A stretch of DNA of 64,000 bases from Magnetococcus marinus MC-1 (GTDB lineage Bacteria > Pseudomonadota > Magnetococcia > Magnetococcales > Magnetococcaceae). Under the pieces are notes generated by a model. The model had not been told where the DNA came from. It made no database searches and was given only the letters and a program-made list of their open reading frames with translations. Of the stretch, positions 1 through 9,300 are shown one piece after another; within the stretch, counting starts at the first letter, position 1; every line of letters begins with the position of its first letter. The DNA is taken from assembly GCF_000014865.1 (NCBI RefSeq), contig NC_008576.1, positions 3,191,501-3,255,500 on the forward strand. The letters are read 5' to 3'. Both the position numbers and the translations under genes were made by a program.

Positions 1-244
1 TAAAGACATAGATGGTAATTGCCAGCGCATAGCCCCCACACGCCAGGGCGGTGCCCACCACCACGTCATAGACCACCCAGATACCCCAGGGATAGCCCCC
101 GTTCAGGTTAGAGACCGCCCCCATTCCATGGATAAAACGTTGCGCCATAAAATAGATGCCAATGGCCGCAATCACCCCGAGAAAGAGGAAGGATTTGGTC
201 AACAGTTTGGTACCTATCGGCTGATAAGAGCTGTAGTGGCTCAT
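1..244 (-). CDS. hybB: HybB-type hydrogenase membrane subunit (partial)
   Basis: The first 81 codons of a gene that leaves the window on the left. The N-terminus MSHYSSYQPIGTKLL is followed by a hydrophobic segment at about residues 16-35, a loop containing NGGYPWGIWVVYD, and a second hydrophobic segment that continues to the edge. The loop matches the start of HybB/NrfD polytopic proteins, which take electrons from the ferredoxin-like HybA subunit and pass them to the quinone pool. Its ATG overlaps the hybA TGA (ATGA), so translation is probably coupled. Order hybO-hybA-hybB is that of the hydrogenase-2 operon; the large subunit is expected beyond the left edge. Assignment rests on the N-terminal motif plus context. 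Confidence 0.85.
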   Translation of the reverse strand, partial: MSHYSSYQPIGTKLLTKSFLFLGVIAAIGIYFMAQRFIHGMGAVSNLNGGYPWGIWVVYDVVVGTALACGGYALAITIYVF

Positions 245-1263
245 GATTGCCCCCCCTTATCTGCATGCTCAATATCGGTGTCCATGCCCGATTCATCCCC
301 CTGGGCCAGGGTATTGCGCCGCACAATGGCGGTTAACCCAGCCAAGGCCACCGCAGGCAGTGCCATGTAGCGATAGAGCCCATGCTGCACCCCTTCGGAG
401 ATGGCGGCGTAAGAGCGCTCACCCAGCGGCGGCATGCCCAATTTGTCAAAGGGAATGGCCGAGATGTGCAGGACATTGGTCCCGCCCGCCTCTTTTTCAC
501 CCCACACGTGGGGTTGATAGTGAGGCACCGCCTTTTCGTGGGGTTGGCTGGGGTTGGCCAGATCACCCCGGGGATAGGCATAGGTTGTACCGGGCTGCAA
601 GGCCATGCGCCGTTTGGCTTCGGCCAGCAGATCGCTACGCTTGCCAAACAGCGTGGCCCCAGTGGGGCACACCTCCGCACAGCCGGTCATCTGCCCGTTG
701 TCGATGCGCGATACCCCAGCCTGATTGCACATTTGGCATTTTTGAATCTGACCAAAGGGTTTATCATATTCAAATTGAGGCACATTATAGGGGCAACCGG
801 TCATGCAGGTGCGGCACCCAATGCAAGCATCAGCATGGTGGGTGACAATCCCGGTTAAGCTGTTGCGGCGCATGGCCGTTACCGGACAGGCGGAGACGCA
901 GCCAGGATCCACGCAGTGCATACAGCTACGCTTTTCAAAGGCGTAACCATCCTTGAGTTGGTCCTTGTTTTGACCACTTCCCGATTTAAACACCTTGATA
1001 ACATTGTGGGTTTGTCCCGACAGATCACGAGCAGAATCCCAGGTTTGGTTGGTCCCATCCTGCACCGGCGGCAGACCATTGACCTCTTTACACTTGCTCA
1101 CGCACGCCTTACACCCCACACAGAGGGTGGCATCGTAGAGCATGCCCACCGCTTCGGGGGCGGGTTGCAAATTTTCACGGGCTTGCGCCGATGCCGCCAC
1201 GCCACCGCATGTTACGGCGGCGACACTACCCACTGCGGCCTTTAAAAACGCTCTGCGTTGCAT
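241..1263 (-). CDS. hybA: HybA-type 4Fe-4S ferredoxin subunit of [NiFe]-hydrogenase
   Basis: A 340-aa iron-sulfur electron carrier between the hydrogenase small subunit and the membrane quinone reductase HybB. A Tat signal (MQRRAFLKAA) lies at the N-terminus. Four ferredoxin-type cysteine clusters follow: CVGCKACVSKC near residue 50, CMHCVDPGCVSACP near 122, CIGCRTCMTGCP near 154, and CQMCN plus CAEVCP near 185-205. A single hydrophobic C-terminal helix (about residues 300-320) should anchor it in the membrane facing the periplasm. The ATG at 1263 was chosen over the longer open frame because TAAGGAGG lies just upstream, overlapping the hybO stop, and because it opens the Tat signal. Co-transcription with hybO and hybB is clear from the 10-nt gap and the 4-nt overlap. 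Confidence 0.93.
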   Translation of the reverse strand: MQRRAFLKAAVGSVAAVTCGGVAASAQARENLQPAPEAVGMLYDATLCVGCKACVSKCKEVNGLPPVQDGTNQTWDSARDLSGQTHNVIKVFKSGSGQNKDQLKDGYAFEKRSCMHCVDPGCVSACPVTAMRRNSLTGIVTHHADACIGCRTCMTGCPYNVPQFEYDKPFGQIQKCQMCNQAGVSRIDNGQMTGCAEVCPTGATLFGKRSDLLAEAKRRMALQPGTTYAYPRGDLANPSQPHEKAVPHYQPHVWGEKEAGGTNVLHISAIPFDKLGMPPLGERSYAAISEGVQHGLYRYMALPAVALAGLTAIVRRNTLAQGDESGMDTDIEHADKGGQS

Positions 1264-1273
1264 GGCACCCTCC

Positions 1274-2404
1274 TTAACCCTGGTCATCGGAGAGATGCTC
1301 TTGCTGGCCCAATTTTTTGGCCGCCATCGCACCCGCGCCAATGGCCACACCGATGCCCACCCCCGCCAAACCGGCAGATAGCGCGCTTGCCGCGTTGGTG
1401 TTTTCCCGCGAATCAATGGCTGGGAAGGTGTTGGGCGCGGTATGGGTTTTTACATCGGCCAGCGAGAAGAGCGGTTTGGTAAAGCCCACCCCACCCTCGG
1501 AACAACCAAAGCAGGGATGCCCCACCCCAACCGGCCACACACCACCCCCCACATTGTTGAACTCCAGGCTGGGGCAGTTATTGTAGGTCTCTGGCCCTTT
1601 GCAGCCCAACTTATAGAGGCACCACCCCTGTTTATGCCCCTCATCGCCAAACTGGGTGGCAAAACGACCAGCATCAAAGTGGGGACGACGGTAACAGTTT
1701 TCATGAATCAGGCGGCCATAGGCCCATTTGGGGCGGCCTTGAGCATCCAGCGGGGGCAACTTACCGTAGGTGACAAAATAGAGCACCGTACCCAAAAAGT
1801 TGGCTGGGTTAGGGGGACAGCCCGGAATGGTCACCACTGGCTTATCGGTAATCACCGCCGGGGCCCCCACCGCACCGGTGGGGTTGATGCCCGATGAGGG
1901 CACCCCACCCCAACTGGCACAGGAACCAAAAGCGATGATAGCCGCCGCATGCTCGGCAGCCTCTTTGGTGGCCTCCAGCATGGTTTGACCGCCGATTTTG
2001 CAATAAATACCGCCATCGGCCAGGGGAATGGAGCCCTCAATAACCAACACATACTTGCCCTTATTTTCCTCCATGGATTGCCGTTTACGCGCTTCCACAC
2101 CATGACCCGCCCCGGCATCCAGGGTTTGGTGATACTCCAGGGAGATTAGATCTAAAATCAGGGTTTCCAGACTGGGCTGCTCCGAACGCAGCAGCGTCTC
2201 TGAAGGACCGGTACACTCTTGGCCATGCAGCCAGATCACCGGGGGCCGCTTTTTGGCCGTGACCACCGCCTCGGCCATGGCCAAACCCGCATTTCCACCG
2301 AGTCCCATGGAGGCGGCGACACCCGCGCAAAACTTTAAAAAGGCCCGACGGGAAACCCCCAGTCGCTGTTCCAAATCCAGAAAATCGCTCTCTGTTACTG
2401 CCAT
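1274..2404 (-). CDS. hybO: [NiFe]-hydrogenase small subunit, HybO type
   Basis: A 376-aa small subunit of a periplasmic membrane-bound uptake hydrogenase, carrying the FeS chain from the NiFe site. A Tat motif SRRAFLKF is at residues 18-25, and a hydrophobic C-terminal anchor (about 340-365) precedes a charged tail. The body follows E. coli HybO closely: DGSIP, FGSCASWGG, IPGCPPNP, the distal-cluster His/Cys motif LIHENCYRRPHFDAGRF, WCLYKLGCKGPETYNNC, and the medial-cluster PCFGC. One feature is odd: the proximal-cluster motif, normally CTGC, reads CTGP here (Cys64 then Pro67, codon CCT at 2204-2206). The other expected cluster ligands are present. First gene of the hyb operon; ATG start with GGGAGA upstream. 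Confidence 0.95.
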   Translation of the reverse strand: MAVTESDFLDLEQRLGVSRRAFLKFCAGVAASMGLGGNAGLAMAEAVVTAKKRPPVIWLHGQECTGPSETLLRSEQPSLETLILDLISLEYHQTLDAGAGHGVEARKRQSMEENKGKYVLVIEGSIPLADGGIYCKIGGQTMLEATKEAAEHAAAIIAFGSCASWGGVPSSGINPTGAVGAPAVITDKPVVTIPGCPPNPANFLGTVLYFVTYGKLPPLDAQGRPKWAYGRLIHENCYRRPHFDAGRFATQFGDEGHKQGWCLYKLGCKGPETYNNCPSLEFNNVGGGVWPVGVGHPCFGCSEGGVGFTKPLFSLADVKTHTAPNTFPAIDSRENTNAASALSAGLAGVGIGVAIGAGAMAAKKLGQQEHLSDDQG

Positions 2405-2809
2405 TGAGGGTCTCCCTATTGCGAAACAGCCCTGCCCGCACAGACAGAGCCAAAAACAGGTGCGTTGGCAGGTGCGGAACCCCTAGCGTCCACCCACACC
2501 AGACCTTTCACCCTATAGCAACGGAGAGACCAAAATTAATTCTTTTATATTCATGTGTTTATAACTATGTCCATTTTATCATTCAGGCTTTTCTGCAAAC
2601 CAAGTTGCGATTTCTTAAACAAATTGGAAGGTTGGTTTACATCTTTATGCAAGCCACCACACAAGCCTGCGGTCAACGCCAGCCCCCCTTCCATCACTGG
2701 CTCAAGGGCAGCAGTCTTGCTAGAATGGGCGGCGACACACACGCCCTTTCAACCCAGATGGAAAACGCCAGGCGCTGCCTGCCCGCGTTTTAGGTAGGCG
2801 AGTTTTTTT
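2405..2809. other. Intergenic region between hybO and a small membrane-protein gene
   Basis: About 400 bases with no convincing gene between divergent transcription units. The stretch 2531-2660 is AT-rich and should hold promoters for both directions, including the sigma-54-like motif listed separately. Open frames crossing it lack ribosome-binding sites and protein-like composition. Confidence 0.6.
2517..2533 (-). promoter_or_regulatory. Possible sigma-54 promoter for the hyb operon
   Basis: On the minus strand TTGGTCTCTCCGTTGCT carries the GG (-24) and GC (-12) dinucleotides with the correct 10-nt separation and matches TTGG/TTGC of the sigma-54 consensus, but not the full TGGCAC box. It lies about 110 nt upstream of hybO. 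Sigma-54 control of uptake hydrogenases is known in several proteobacteria; here it is only a pattern match. Confidence 0.3.
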
Positions 2810-3010
2810 ATGAAATATTATCGGTTATTCCCCCTCTTAACGGGGCTTGGTATGGTGGTGGCGGTGGTGGGATTGGGCGGCATGGCCTACTTTGCCGAGC
2901 AACACAAAGCAATCTCAGACACCCTGGGCACGGCGGGTTACATCGGCCTTTACACGGCGATTGTGGCGGGTATGTTAACCATGATGTTTATGCCTTCGGA
3001 TCGCAGATAG
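2810..3010 (+). CDS. Small two-helix membrane protein, unknown function
   Basis: A 66-aa protein with two hydrophobic stretches, about residues 7-28 (FPLLTGLGMVVAVVGLGGMAY) and 41-60 (AGYIGLYTAIVAGMLTMMFM), linked by a polar loop. No family was recognised. The ATG follows GGTAGGCGAG, a modest ribosome-binding site. It stands alone, divergent from the hydrogenase operon and convergent with the disrupted alkC. Composition supports a real inner-membrane peptide, but nothing in the sequence gives a function. Confidence 0.55.
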   Translation: MKYYRLFPLLTGLGMVVAVVGLGGMAYFAEQHKAISDTLGTAGYIGLYTAIVAGMLTMMFMPSDRR

Positions 3011-4029
3011 CCGGGAACGGGGCGGCGTAGCCCTTGGCGCATAGGCGCACGCAACAAACCCGCTAGGGGTAGCACACCCCACCAGCGCGACCCCTGTTTA
3101 GATCACCCGCAGATCAAACTCCGCCCCAGCCAAGGCTTGCCCATTGACCAGCAACTCTAAACGATGTTGCCCACTATAGTAACGCCGGGTGGTGATCACC
3201 TTGATGGGGTGATGCCGCTGCATGCCCACCGTCTGACCCGCAGAGAGGGTGAGTTTTTTCCACTTAAACACCTTGGCGGTGCGCTGCCCATTGGCTTTTA
3301 CATGGTAAATGGCGTAGTCCAAAATCAAATTTTGCTCACTCTGCGCCTGTAGCTCCACCCCAAAAGAGAGCCGCTCACCCAGCGTAACTTGGGGGGTAAA
3401 GAGCTGCAACGACACCCCCTGTAGGATTGGCGGCGCATAACCCAACAGGGCCAATGCCCCGGCATGCCCCTGCTTGATCAGGGTACGGCAGGCGTGTTGC
3501 ATCAACCGTAGCCGCGCTTGGCTGGCACCAACTCGCCACGGCATTAAAAAATCCACCACCTGCTGGGGATGATCCTTGGCAATGTCGTTTAAGTTATTGG
3601 CAACCGAACGCCGCACATAGGCTGAAGGATCATCCATCAACCGCGCCAACAGCGGCCACAGCGGGGTAGGGTCCGCGCGCAAAGCGGGCAGTTGCATACC
3701 CCACGGCAACCGAGGTCGACTCCCCTCCGAGGCCAAGCGCCGCAGATGTTCATTCTCATCCCTCGCCCACAGCATAAGCTGCGCCATGCTCTGCTGGGGG
3801 TCGTGCTGTAAAAAGGGGCGTATGGCAAACTCCGCTGAAAAGCGTTGTGTCATCGCCCCCAGCAGAGCCAACGCAGACGCCCCTTCATGCAGCCCCCGCT
3901 CGGCCACATAATCGGCCATGGGCATAATGGCCCACCCTGCAACACCCCGTTCATCCATCACCATATCGGCCAAAGCGGCATCCTGCACCGGGTGCAGCGC
4001 GGCCTCCAACCCTTGCGCGGCTTGGCTAA

Positions 4030-4041
4030 CCCATGTTTAAC
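4030..4041. repeat. Left terminal inverted repeat of the IS
   Basis: CCCATGTTTAAC, exactly inverted at 6113-6124. The CTAA target duplication immediately precedes it at 4026-4029. Confidence 0.9.
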
Positions 4042-4133
4042 AGGCTATTGTAGAAGATCTTAAAATACAGAATCTTACGATGTGTATTTTTTTCGAGTGG
4101 CACTACAAACTGTGCATTCTTTGGAAAATGTGC

Positions 4134-5963
4134 TCAGACGACCATCTTTTTCACCCCGCCTGGGTTTGCATGGATTCCAAGCGCCTGGAAGATTTTCTGT
4201 TGTTCAGGCTCAGGTCTGGTGGCTTTGCGCACCTGCAAGGAATGTCCATCGGGTCGTCGAAATGAAGCGGTAATCCGGCACTGGCTGGAGAGGATGTCTC
4301 GCAGCGTGCTCCAGCGACCGTGGATACCTTTTTCCGCCAATTGTTGACGTATTATCTGTACGATCTGGTAGGTCAGCACGGTGATAAACAGATGACCATC
4401 GCTGCGTTCCTCTTTCCGATGGAAGAGTGGACGCAAGCCCAATTCCGATTTGAGAGAGCGAAACACCGATTCCAGATCCGTGAGGGTGATGTAGGTGCGC
4501 CATAAGCGCTCCTCATCCCAGCCGGTCTCGTTGCTACGCAGGCAGTAGACCCCAGGGTGGGTCAGCGAGGTGCCATCGAGCGGTTTTTGTTTCCAATGGA
4601 TGGCTTGGGCCTGCAAACCACTGTCGTCCGGGATGATTTCGATGTGGTAGTGCTGGCCTATACCACGATTTTTTTCTTTCAGCCGTCCAATGCGCTCCCA
4701 AAGTTTATCGATATTCTTTGTGGTGCGGGGCTTGGAAAGCCCCTCGGAGAGCTTAGTCAGACCGGCTTCAAAGCGCTCGGCAAAACGCCGGGAGATCCCC
4801 TTTTCCTTTTCCGCACGGCGTTGGGAATGACAGTAAAGCCTCACCTCCTGGCCATCGTCGCTGAGAACTTTTTGGATGTGGATCTGTTCCTTTGCGGCCG
4901 TTTCGATACATGCAGCACCGTTGAAATCGAATTGCCGCTCGCGTTCTCGGCTGACCACCAGATAACGATAGCCTTTGTCGCGTAACCAGACAAGATTGGC
5001 CTCAGTGGCTACCCCCCGATCCATAACCACCAAGGCACCATTGGGAGCATTCAAGCCTTTGAGCATCCCTTCCAGGGTGCTCCCTTCGGAGACATTGCCG
5101 GGGAAAATCTGCGAACGGCGCACAAACCCGCTACCGTCGAGTACCAGACCCAAGGTCAACAGGGGAGAGTCGCAACGCTTCTCCTTTGAGCGCCCCCGCT
5201 GAGCTTTGCTGTTTCCTTCTGCCTCTCCCTCAAAATAGGTATTGGTCAAATCGTATAAGGTGACGGTGCCCGGCAGGTTGAATAGATCGTTAATCTTGGA
5301 AAACAATCTGTTTTCGATAGCCTCGCGGTTTCTGATCAATAGGTCTGAAACTCGGTAAAATTGCATCAGGCTCATGGTCTCGAAGTCCACATCAAGCAAC
5401 TCCCCTAGGCCGCTTTGGGCGCTGAGCCATCTATGCAGCGCCCGTTCGGAACCAGGTGCGGCCATGCGTCCAATAATGGCGCCGATGGCTGCGGCTCGCT
5501 GAGGGCCGGTTAGTCCGACATCGGCCAACAGTTCTGTAAACCCTGCCTTACCCATGGCCCATAGTCCCACCTGCTCCACCCCCACACTCCGGGGGCGGTT
5601 CATTTCAAGAGAGTCCACCAATACTGTTTGCACATCCTCTGGGGAAAGGCCGGTTTCCGTCTCCTTGGCAGACGGGATTGCTTCCGGCTGACGGGTCAAC
5701 AATTGCGCGACAATACGCTGGGCCTCCCGCTCCACTTGCGAAGGACAATCAAGAGAAATCAGTGTCTTCTGAGGGCTTAGCAGTTGATCGATACGTGAAC
5801 ACAAGGTGGGCCAGTGATTCTGGCCTATGGCGAAATGACGGCCAAGATTCAAGAGTGTCACCTGCCTGACCTTCGTGCCGACACGAAGGGATTGAACCAG
5901 GCGATGCGTGTAGTAAGATTCGCCTGTGGCTGTATTGCGGGTTTGTGTGCGTCGTATATACAT
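4134..5963 (-). CDS. IS1634-family (IS4-type DDE) transposase
   Basis: A 609-aa transposase. The start MYIRRTQTRNTATGESYY at 5963 is the usual N-terminus of IS1634 transposases, so the 23 residues of open frame upstream were excluded. The central region contains LYDLTNTYFEGEAEGN and the conserved VVMDRGVATEANLVWLRD segment, which supply acidic residues of the DDE catalytic core. The C-terminal part (WRTYITLTDLESVFRSLKSELGLRP) carries the YREK-like signature region with the final glutamate. No frameshift or internal stop is visible, so the enzyme is probably functional. It lies wholly within the inverted repeats of the element. Confidence 0.93.
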   Translation of the reverse strand: MYIRRTQTRNTATGESYYTHRLVQSLRVGTKVRQVTLLNLGRHFAIGQNHWPTLCSRIDQLLSPQKTLISLDCPSQVEREAQRIVAQLLTRQPEAIPSAKETETGLSPEDVQTVLVDSLEMNRPRSVGVEQVGLWAMGKAGFTELLADVGLTGPQRAAAIGAIIGRMAAPGSERALHRWLSAQSGLGELLDVDFETMSLMQFYRVSDLLIRNREAIENRLFSKINDLFNLPGTVTLYDLTNTYFEGEAEGNSKAQRGRSKEKRCDSPLLTLGLVLDGSGFVRRSQIFPGNVSEGSTLEGMLKGLNAPNGALVVMDRGVATEANLVWLRDKGYRYLVVSRERERQFDFNGAACIETAAKEQIHIQKVLSDDGQEVRLYCHSQRRAEKEKGISRRFAERFEAGLTKLSEGLSKPRTTKNIDKLWERIGRLKEKNRGIGQHYHIEIIPDDSGLQAQAIHWKQKPLDGTSLTHPGVYCLRSNETGWDEERLWRTYITLTDLESVFRSLKSELGLRPLFHRKEERSDGHLFITVLTYQIVQIIRQQLAEKGIHGRWSTLRDILSSQCRITASFRRPDGHSLQVRKATRPEPEQQKIFQALGIHANPGGVKKMVV

Positions 5964-6112
5964 ATTCGGAATTATACCAAAAGAACCATGGTGGCGCAAG
6001 ACATAATAATTTATTATGGCACTACAAAACATGTTTGAATTTGTGAGTACATATAAATCAATATGTTAAAATACATCAACAGGCCAAACATGCCTAAATT
6101 CGGCAGAGAAAC

Positions 6113-6124
6113 GTTAAACATGGG
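6113..6124. repeat. Right terminal inverted repeat of the IS
   Basis: GTTAAACATGGG, the inverse of the left end. The second CTAA target copy follows at 6125-6128. Confidence 0.9.
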
Positions 6125-6304
6125 CTAAAGGATGCGGGCAAAGTGGCGACCAGCGCACGGGTAATCTGCCGAGAACGGGCCTTGAGCTCCAGCGCATCCA
6201 ACCCCTGCAAGGCGATGTGACAAAAACGCGGCCCATCAAAACCGGGCATCACCCGTTGCAAATGGGCCGCCATGGCCCTTACCAACGGCGCGTTAAACCG
6301 CTCT

Positions 6305-9300
6305 TTAAACGGCTCCATGGCCACGCTTCCCCCCCCACACTCTATGAATACGTGCAGCCAACGCCACCCAGCCCACCAACAAGCAGGGGGTGAGTAACAG
6401 GGTTAAAGGGGTAGCAAAGGTCAACCCCCCGGCAATGGTGGTGGAGAGCTGTATCCACCACTGGGTCGAGGGCGAACCGATCAAAATCTCCCGCCCCATT
6501 AAATCCAGATTAACCCCCAGCGCCATGGGCATCAGCCCCAAAATGGTGGTACCGGCGGTTAATAATACCGGGCGCAAGCGCTGCTCCCCCGCCATCTTGG
6601 CGGCCTCCAAAGCGTTGTGCCCTTCGGCCCGCAAACCATTGTAACAGTCAATCAGCACAATATTATTGTTGACCACGATCCCCCCAAGGGCAATGATCCC
6701 AATACCCCCCATGACAATGCCAAAGGGCTCTCCCGATACCAGCAGCCCCAGCAGCACCCCCGCTGTGGAAAAAATAATGGCCGACAATACCAATACCGCC
6801 TGAAACAGGCTATTAAACTGCGTCACCAGTACCAGAAACATCAAAAAAATCGCCACCACAAAGGCTTTGCTCAAAAAGGCCATGGTCTCCTGCTGATCCT
6901 CATCCTCCCCCTTAAAGGTGACGTCAATCCCCTTTCCCAGCTCCATACTGGCGAGCCTCTTTTTAAGCTGGGTCACTTGCGTATCGACCAACAACCCCTC
7001 TGCCACATCCGCCGAGATGGTCACCACCCGACTGCCCCCACTGCGCTTGATCGACTCCACCTTGGGAGCCGCCACCACCTGCACAAAGTTGCTTAACGGC
7101 ACCGACCCCCGTTGCGTTGGGGTACGCAAGCTATTAAGAAGGTCTAAGTGACGAAAACTTTCGGGAAAACGTAACCGAATATCCACCTCGTCATCGGCAT
7201 CGCTGGGACGATAATTGCCCATCAACACGCCACTGGTAACCAGCTGCACGGCGGAGCCTACCGTGGCCACATCGGCCCCAAAACGGGCCGCTTCGGCGCG
7301 GTTCACCAACACCCGCCACTCAACCCCTGGGGGGGCACGATCATCCTCCATATCGACAAAACCGCCCATGCCCGTCATCGCTTGGCGAATCTGTTCGACC
7401 GCCGCTTCTGGCGCGGCACCTTCATTTGCCACCACCTTTAACTGCACCGGTTTACCCCCACCGGGACCATCCTCCTGCTTGCGTACCTCAATCTCCACCC
7501 CCGCCACACCCTGTAAACGCTGACGAATTTCGTCCAGAATGCGGTTGGCTGGGCGGCGTTGATCCCAATCCACAAACTCAAGCTGGATCACCCCAATGGT
7601 ATCCTCTGCCCGCCCCGCCCCACCGCCATGGGCAAAAGAGCGCCCATACACCACCTTTAGCTCCCCATAGCCCAGCAACTGGTTTTCCACCTGCTGCACC
7701 ACCTCATCCTTTTCGTGAATCGACAGATCCCCACGCCCATGGATGATAATCTGCGCAAAGTCGGGCTCCACATCCGGAAAAAACTCCACCCCCTTACCCA
7801 CCTGCCCATAAAGCACAAAAGCGCCGACCATAAAGAGCAACGCCACCAACAATACCTTGCCTGGATGGGGTAATAACGTCGCCAGCAGCCGACCATAGAG
7901 CCGACCACCCCATCCCCCCTGGTTATCAGGAGAGGGTGCCCTATGGCTGACCAAACCTCCCAATACTGGCATAAAGATCAAGGCCATCGCCAACGAAGCC
8001 GACAGCGCCAATAGCACCGTCATGGGCAGATATTTCATAAATTGCCCAATCACCCCAGGCCAAAACATCAGGGGCATAAACACCGCCAAGGTGGTCACCG
8101 TCGAAGAGATCACCGGCCAAGCCATGCGCTTGGCCGCATTTTGAAACGCCAGCAAACCCGGCTCCCCCCACCCCCGCCGCTGCTGCGCCTGCTCCACCAC
8201 CACAATGGCCCCATCCACCAGCATGCCCACCACCAGGATCAGACTGAACAGCACCACAATATTGATGGTCACACCCAACAGATCCAGAGCCAAAATCGCC
8301 GCCAAAAAGGCCCCAGGAATGGCCAACCCTACCAGCACCGCTGCCCGCCCCCCCAACGCCCCCACCACCACGATCATCACCAAGACGATGGCCGCCAACA
8401 CATTATTCTCAAGATCCCCCAACATATCCTGAATACGGGTGGATTGATCGTTAGAAAAACCCACCGTTACCGGCAGCGTCCAGCCTTGCTGGGTTTGTTT
8501 GACCACCTGTTTGACCTCGGCCACCATATCCAGAATATTGGCCCCCAACCGTTTTTTAACCTCCAGGGTTAGAGTAGGGTTGCCATCCATACGGGCAAAT
8601 CCCTCGGGGTCTTTTAAGGTGCGCCGCACCGTCGCCACTTGATCGAACGTGACCACCGTGTCCCCGCTCACCTTAACCGGCATGGCGAGCAGATCCGCCA
8701 CCCCCTCCACCAGTCCCGGCGCTTTGATAGACATACGCCCCAAACCGGTATCAATCACCCCCGCAGGGACCAGCCGGTTGTTGCGGGTCACCAACTGCAC
8801 AACCTCGGCAAAACTGATGTTAAGGGTCTCTAACAAAACGGGGTCCACCAGGATCTCTACCATCTCTTCCCGGTCGCCGCCAATGTCGACCTCCAACACC
8901 CCGCTCACCGCCTCGATACGATCTTTTAAATCGCGGGCCATTTTGCGTAGGGCCAGCGGATCCACCTGCCCCGACAACGCAACGGTGATCACCGGAAACA
9001 GCGCGACGTTGATCTCCTGCACCACCGGCTCGTCGGATTCACTGGGCATCTCGGGGCGGGCATCATCCACCTTTTGGCGCACCTTGCGCAGGGCGTTATC
9101 TGCATCAAAACCCGCCTCAAAGGTCAACGTCACCGAAACCGTGCCCACCGCCGCCACCGCGTCCATCTCTTTCAGACCGTCCAACCCCCGCAAAGCCTTT
9201 TCCAGGGGTTTAATCAGCAGACGTTCACCATCCTCGGGGGAGATCCCCTCATAACCCACCGAAACGATGATGATGGGAATTTTCACATCAGGATCAGACT

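Larger units (their letters stand above)
4030..6124 (-). mobile_element. Complete IS1634-type insertion sequence in alkC
   Basis: A 2,095-bp element bounded by perfect 12-bp terminal inverted repeats, CCCATGTTTAAC at 4030-4041 and its complement at 6113-6124. It is flanked by the 4-bp direct duplication CTAA at 4026-4029 and 6125-6128. It carries one long transposase gene on the minus strand. The boundaries are supported independently: excising the element plus one CTAA restores the alkC reading frame exactly. The intact transposase and perfect ends suggest recent insertion. A TGGCACTACAAA direct repeat occurs near both ends (about 4099 and 6018), between the terminal repeats and the transposase gene. 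Confidence 0.93.
3098..6318 (-). pseudogene. alkC: AlkC-type DNA alkylation-repair glycosylase, interrupted by an IS
   Basis: The gene is split into 6129-6318 (N-terminal 63 codons, starting MEPFKERFNAPLVRAM) and 3098-4029 (remainder) by the IS at 4030-6124. Removing the IS and one CTAA copy restores a single frame of 1,122 nt, 373 codons plus stop, reading ...LPASFS-QAAQGLEAAL... across the junction. The restored protein has the HEAT-like repeat body of AlkC/AlkD glycosylases (motifs ARDENEHLRRLASEG, SRPRLPW, SVANNLNDIAKDHP) and a C-terminal all-beta region (about the last 95 residues) like the Ig-like domain known in AlkC. This family excises 3-methyladenine-type lesions from DNA. The start ATG at 6318 overlaps the end of the upstream RND pump gene, so it was the last gene of that operon. 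The long 3' fragment keeps an open frame (TTG at 4009) but lacks the N-terminal repeats, so activity is unlikely. Confidence 0.93.

Noticed and set aside
8042-9254. Plus-strand ORFs of 150-200 codons opposite the RND pump
   Set aside because: They lie wholly within a well-supported minus-strand coding region and have no protein-like features.
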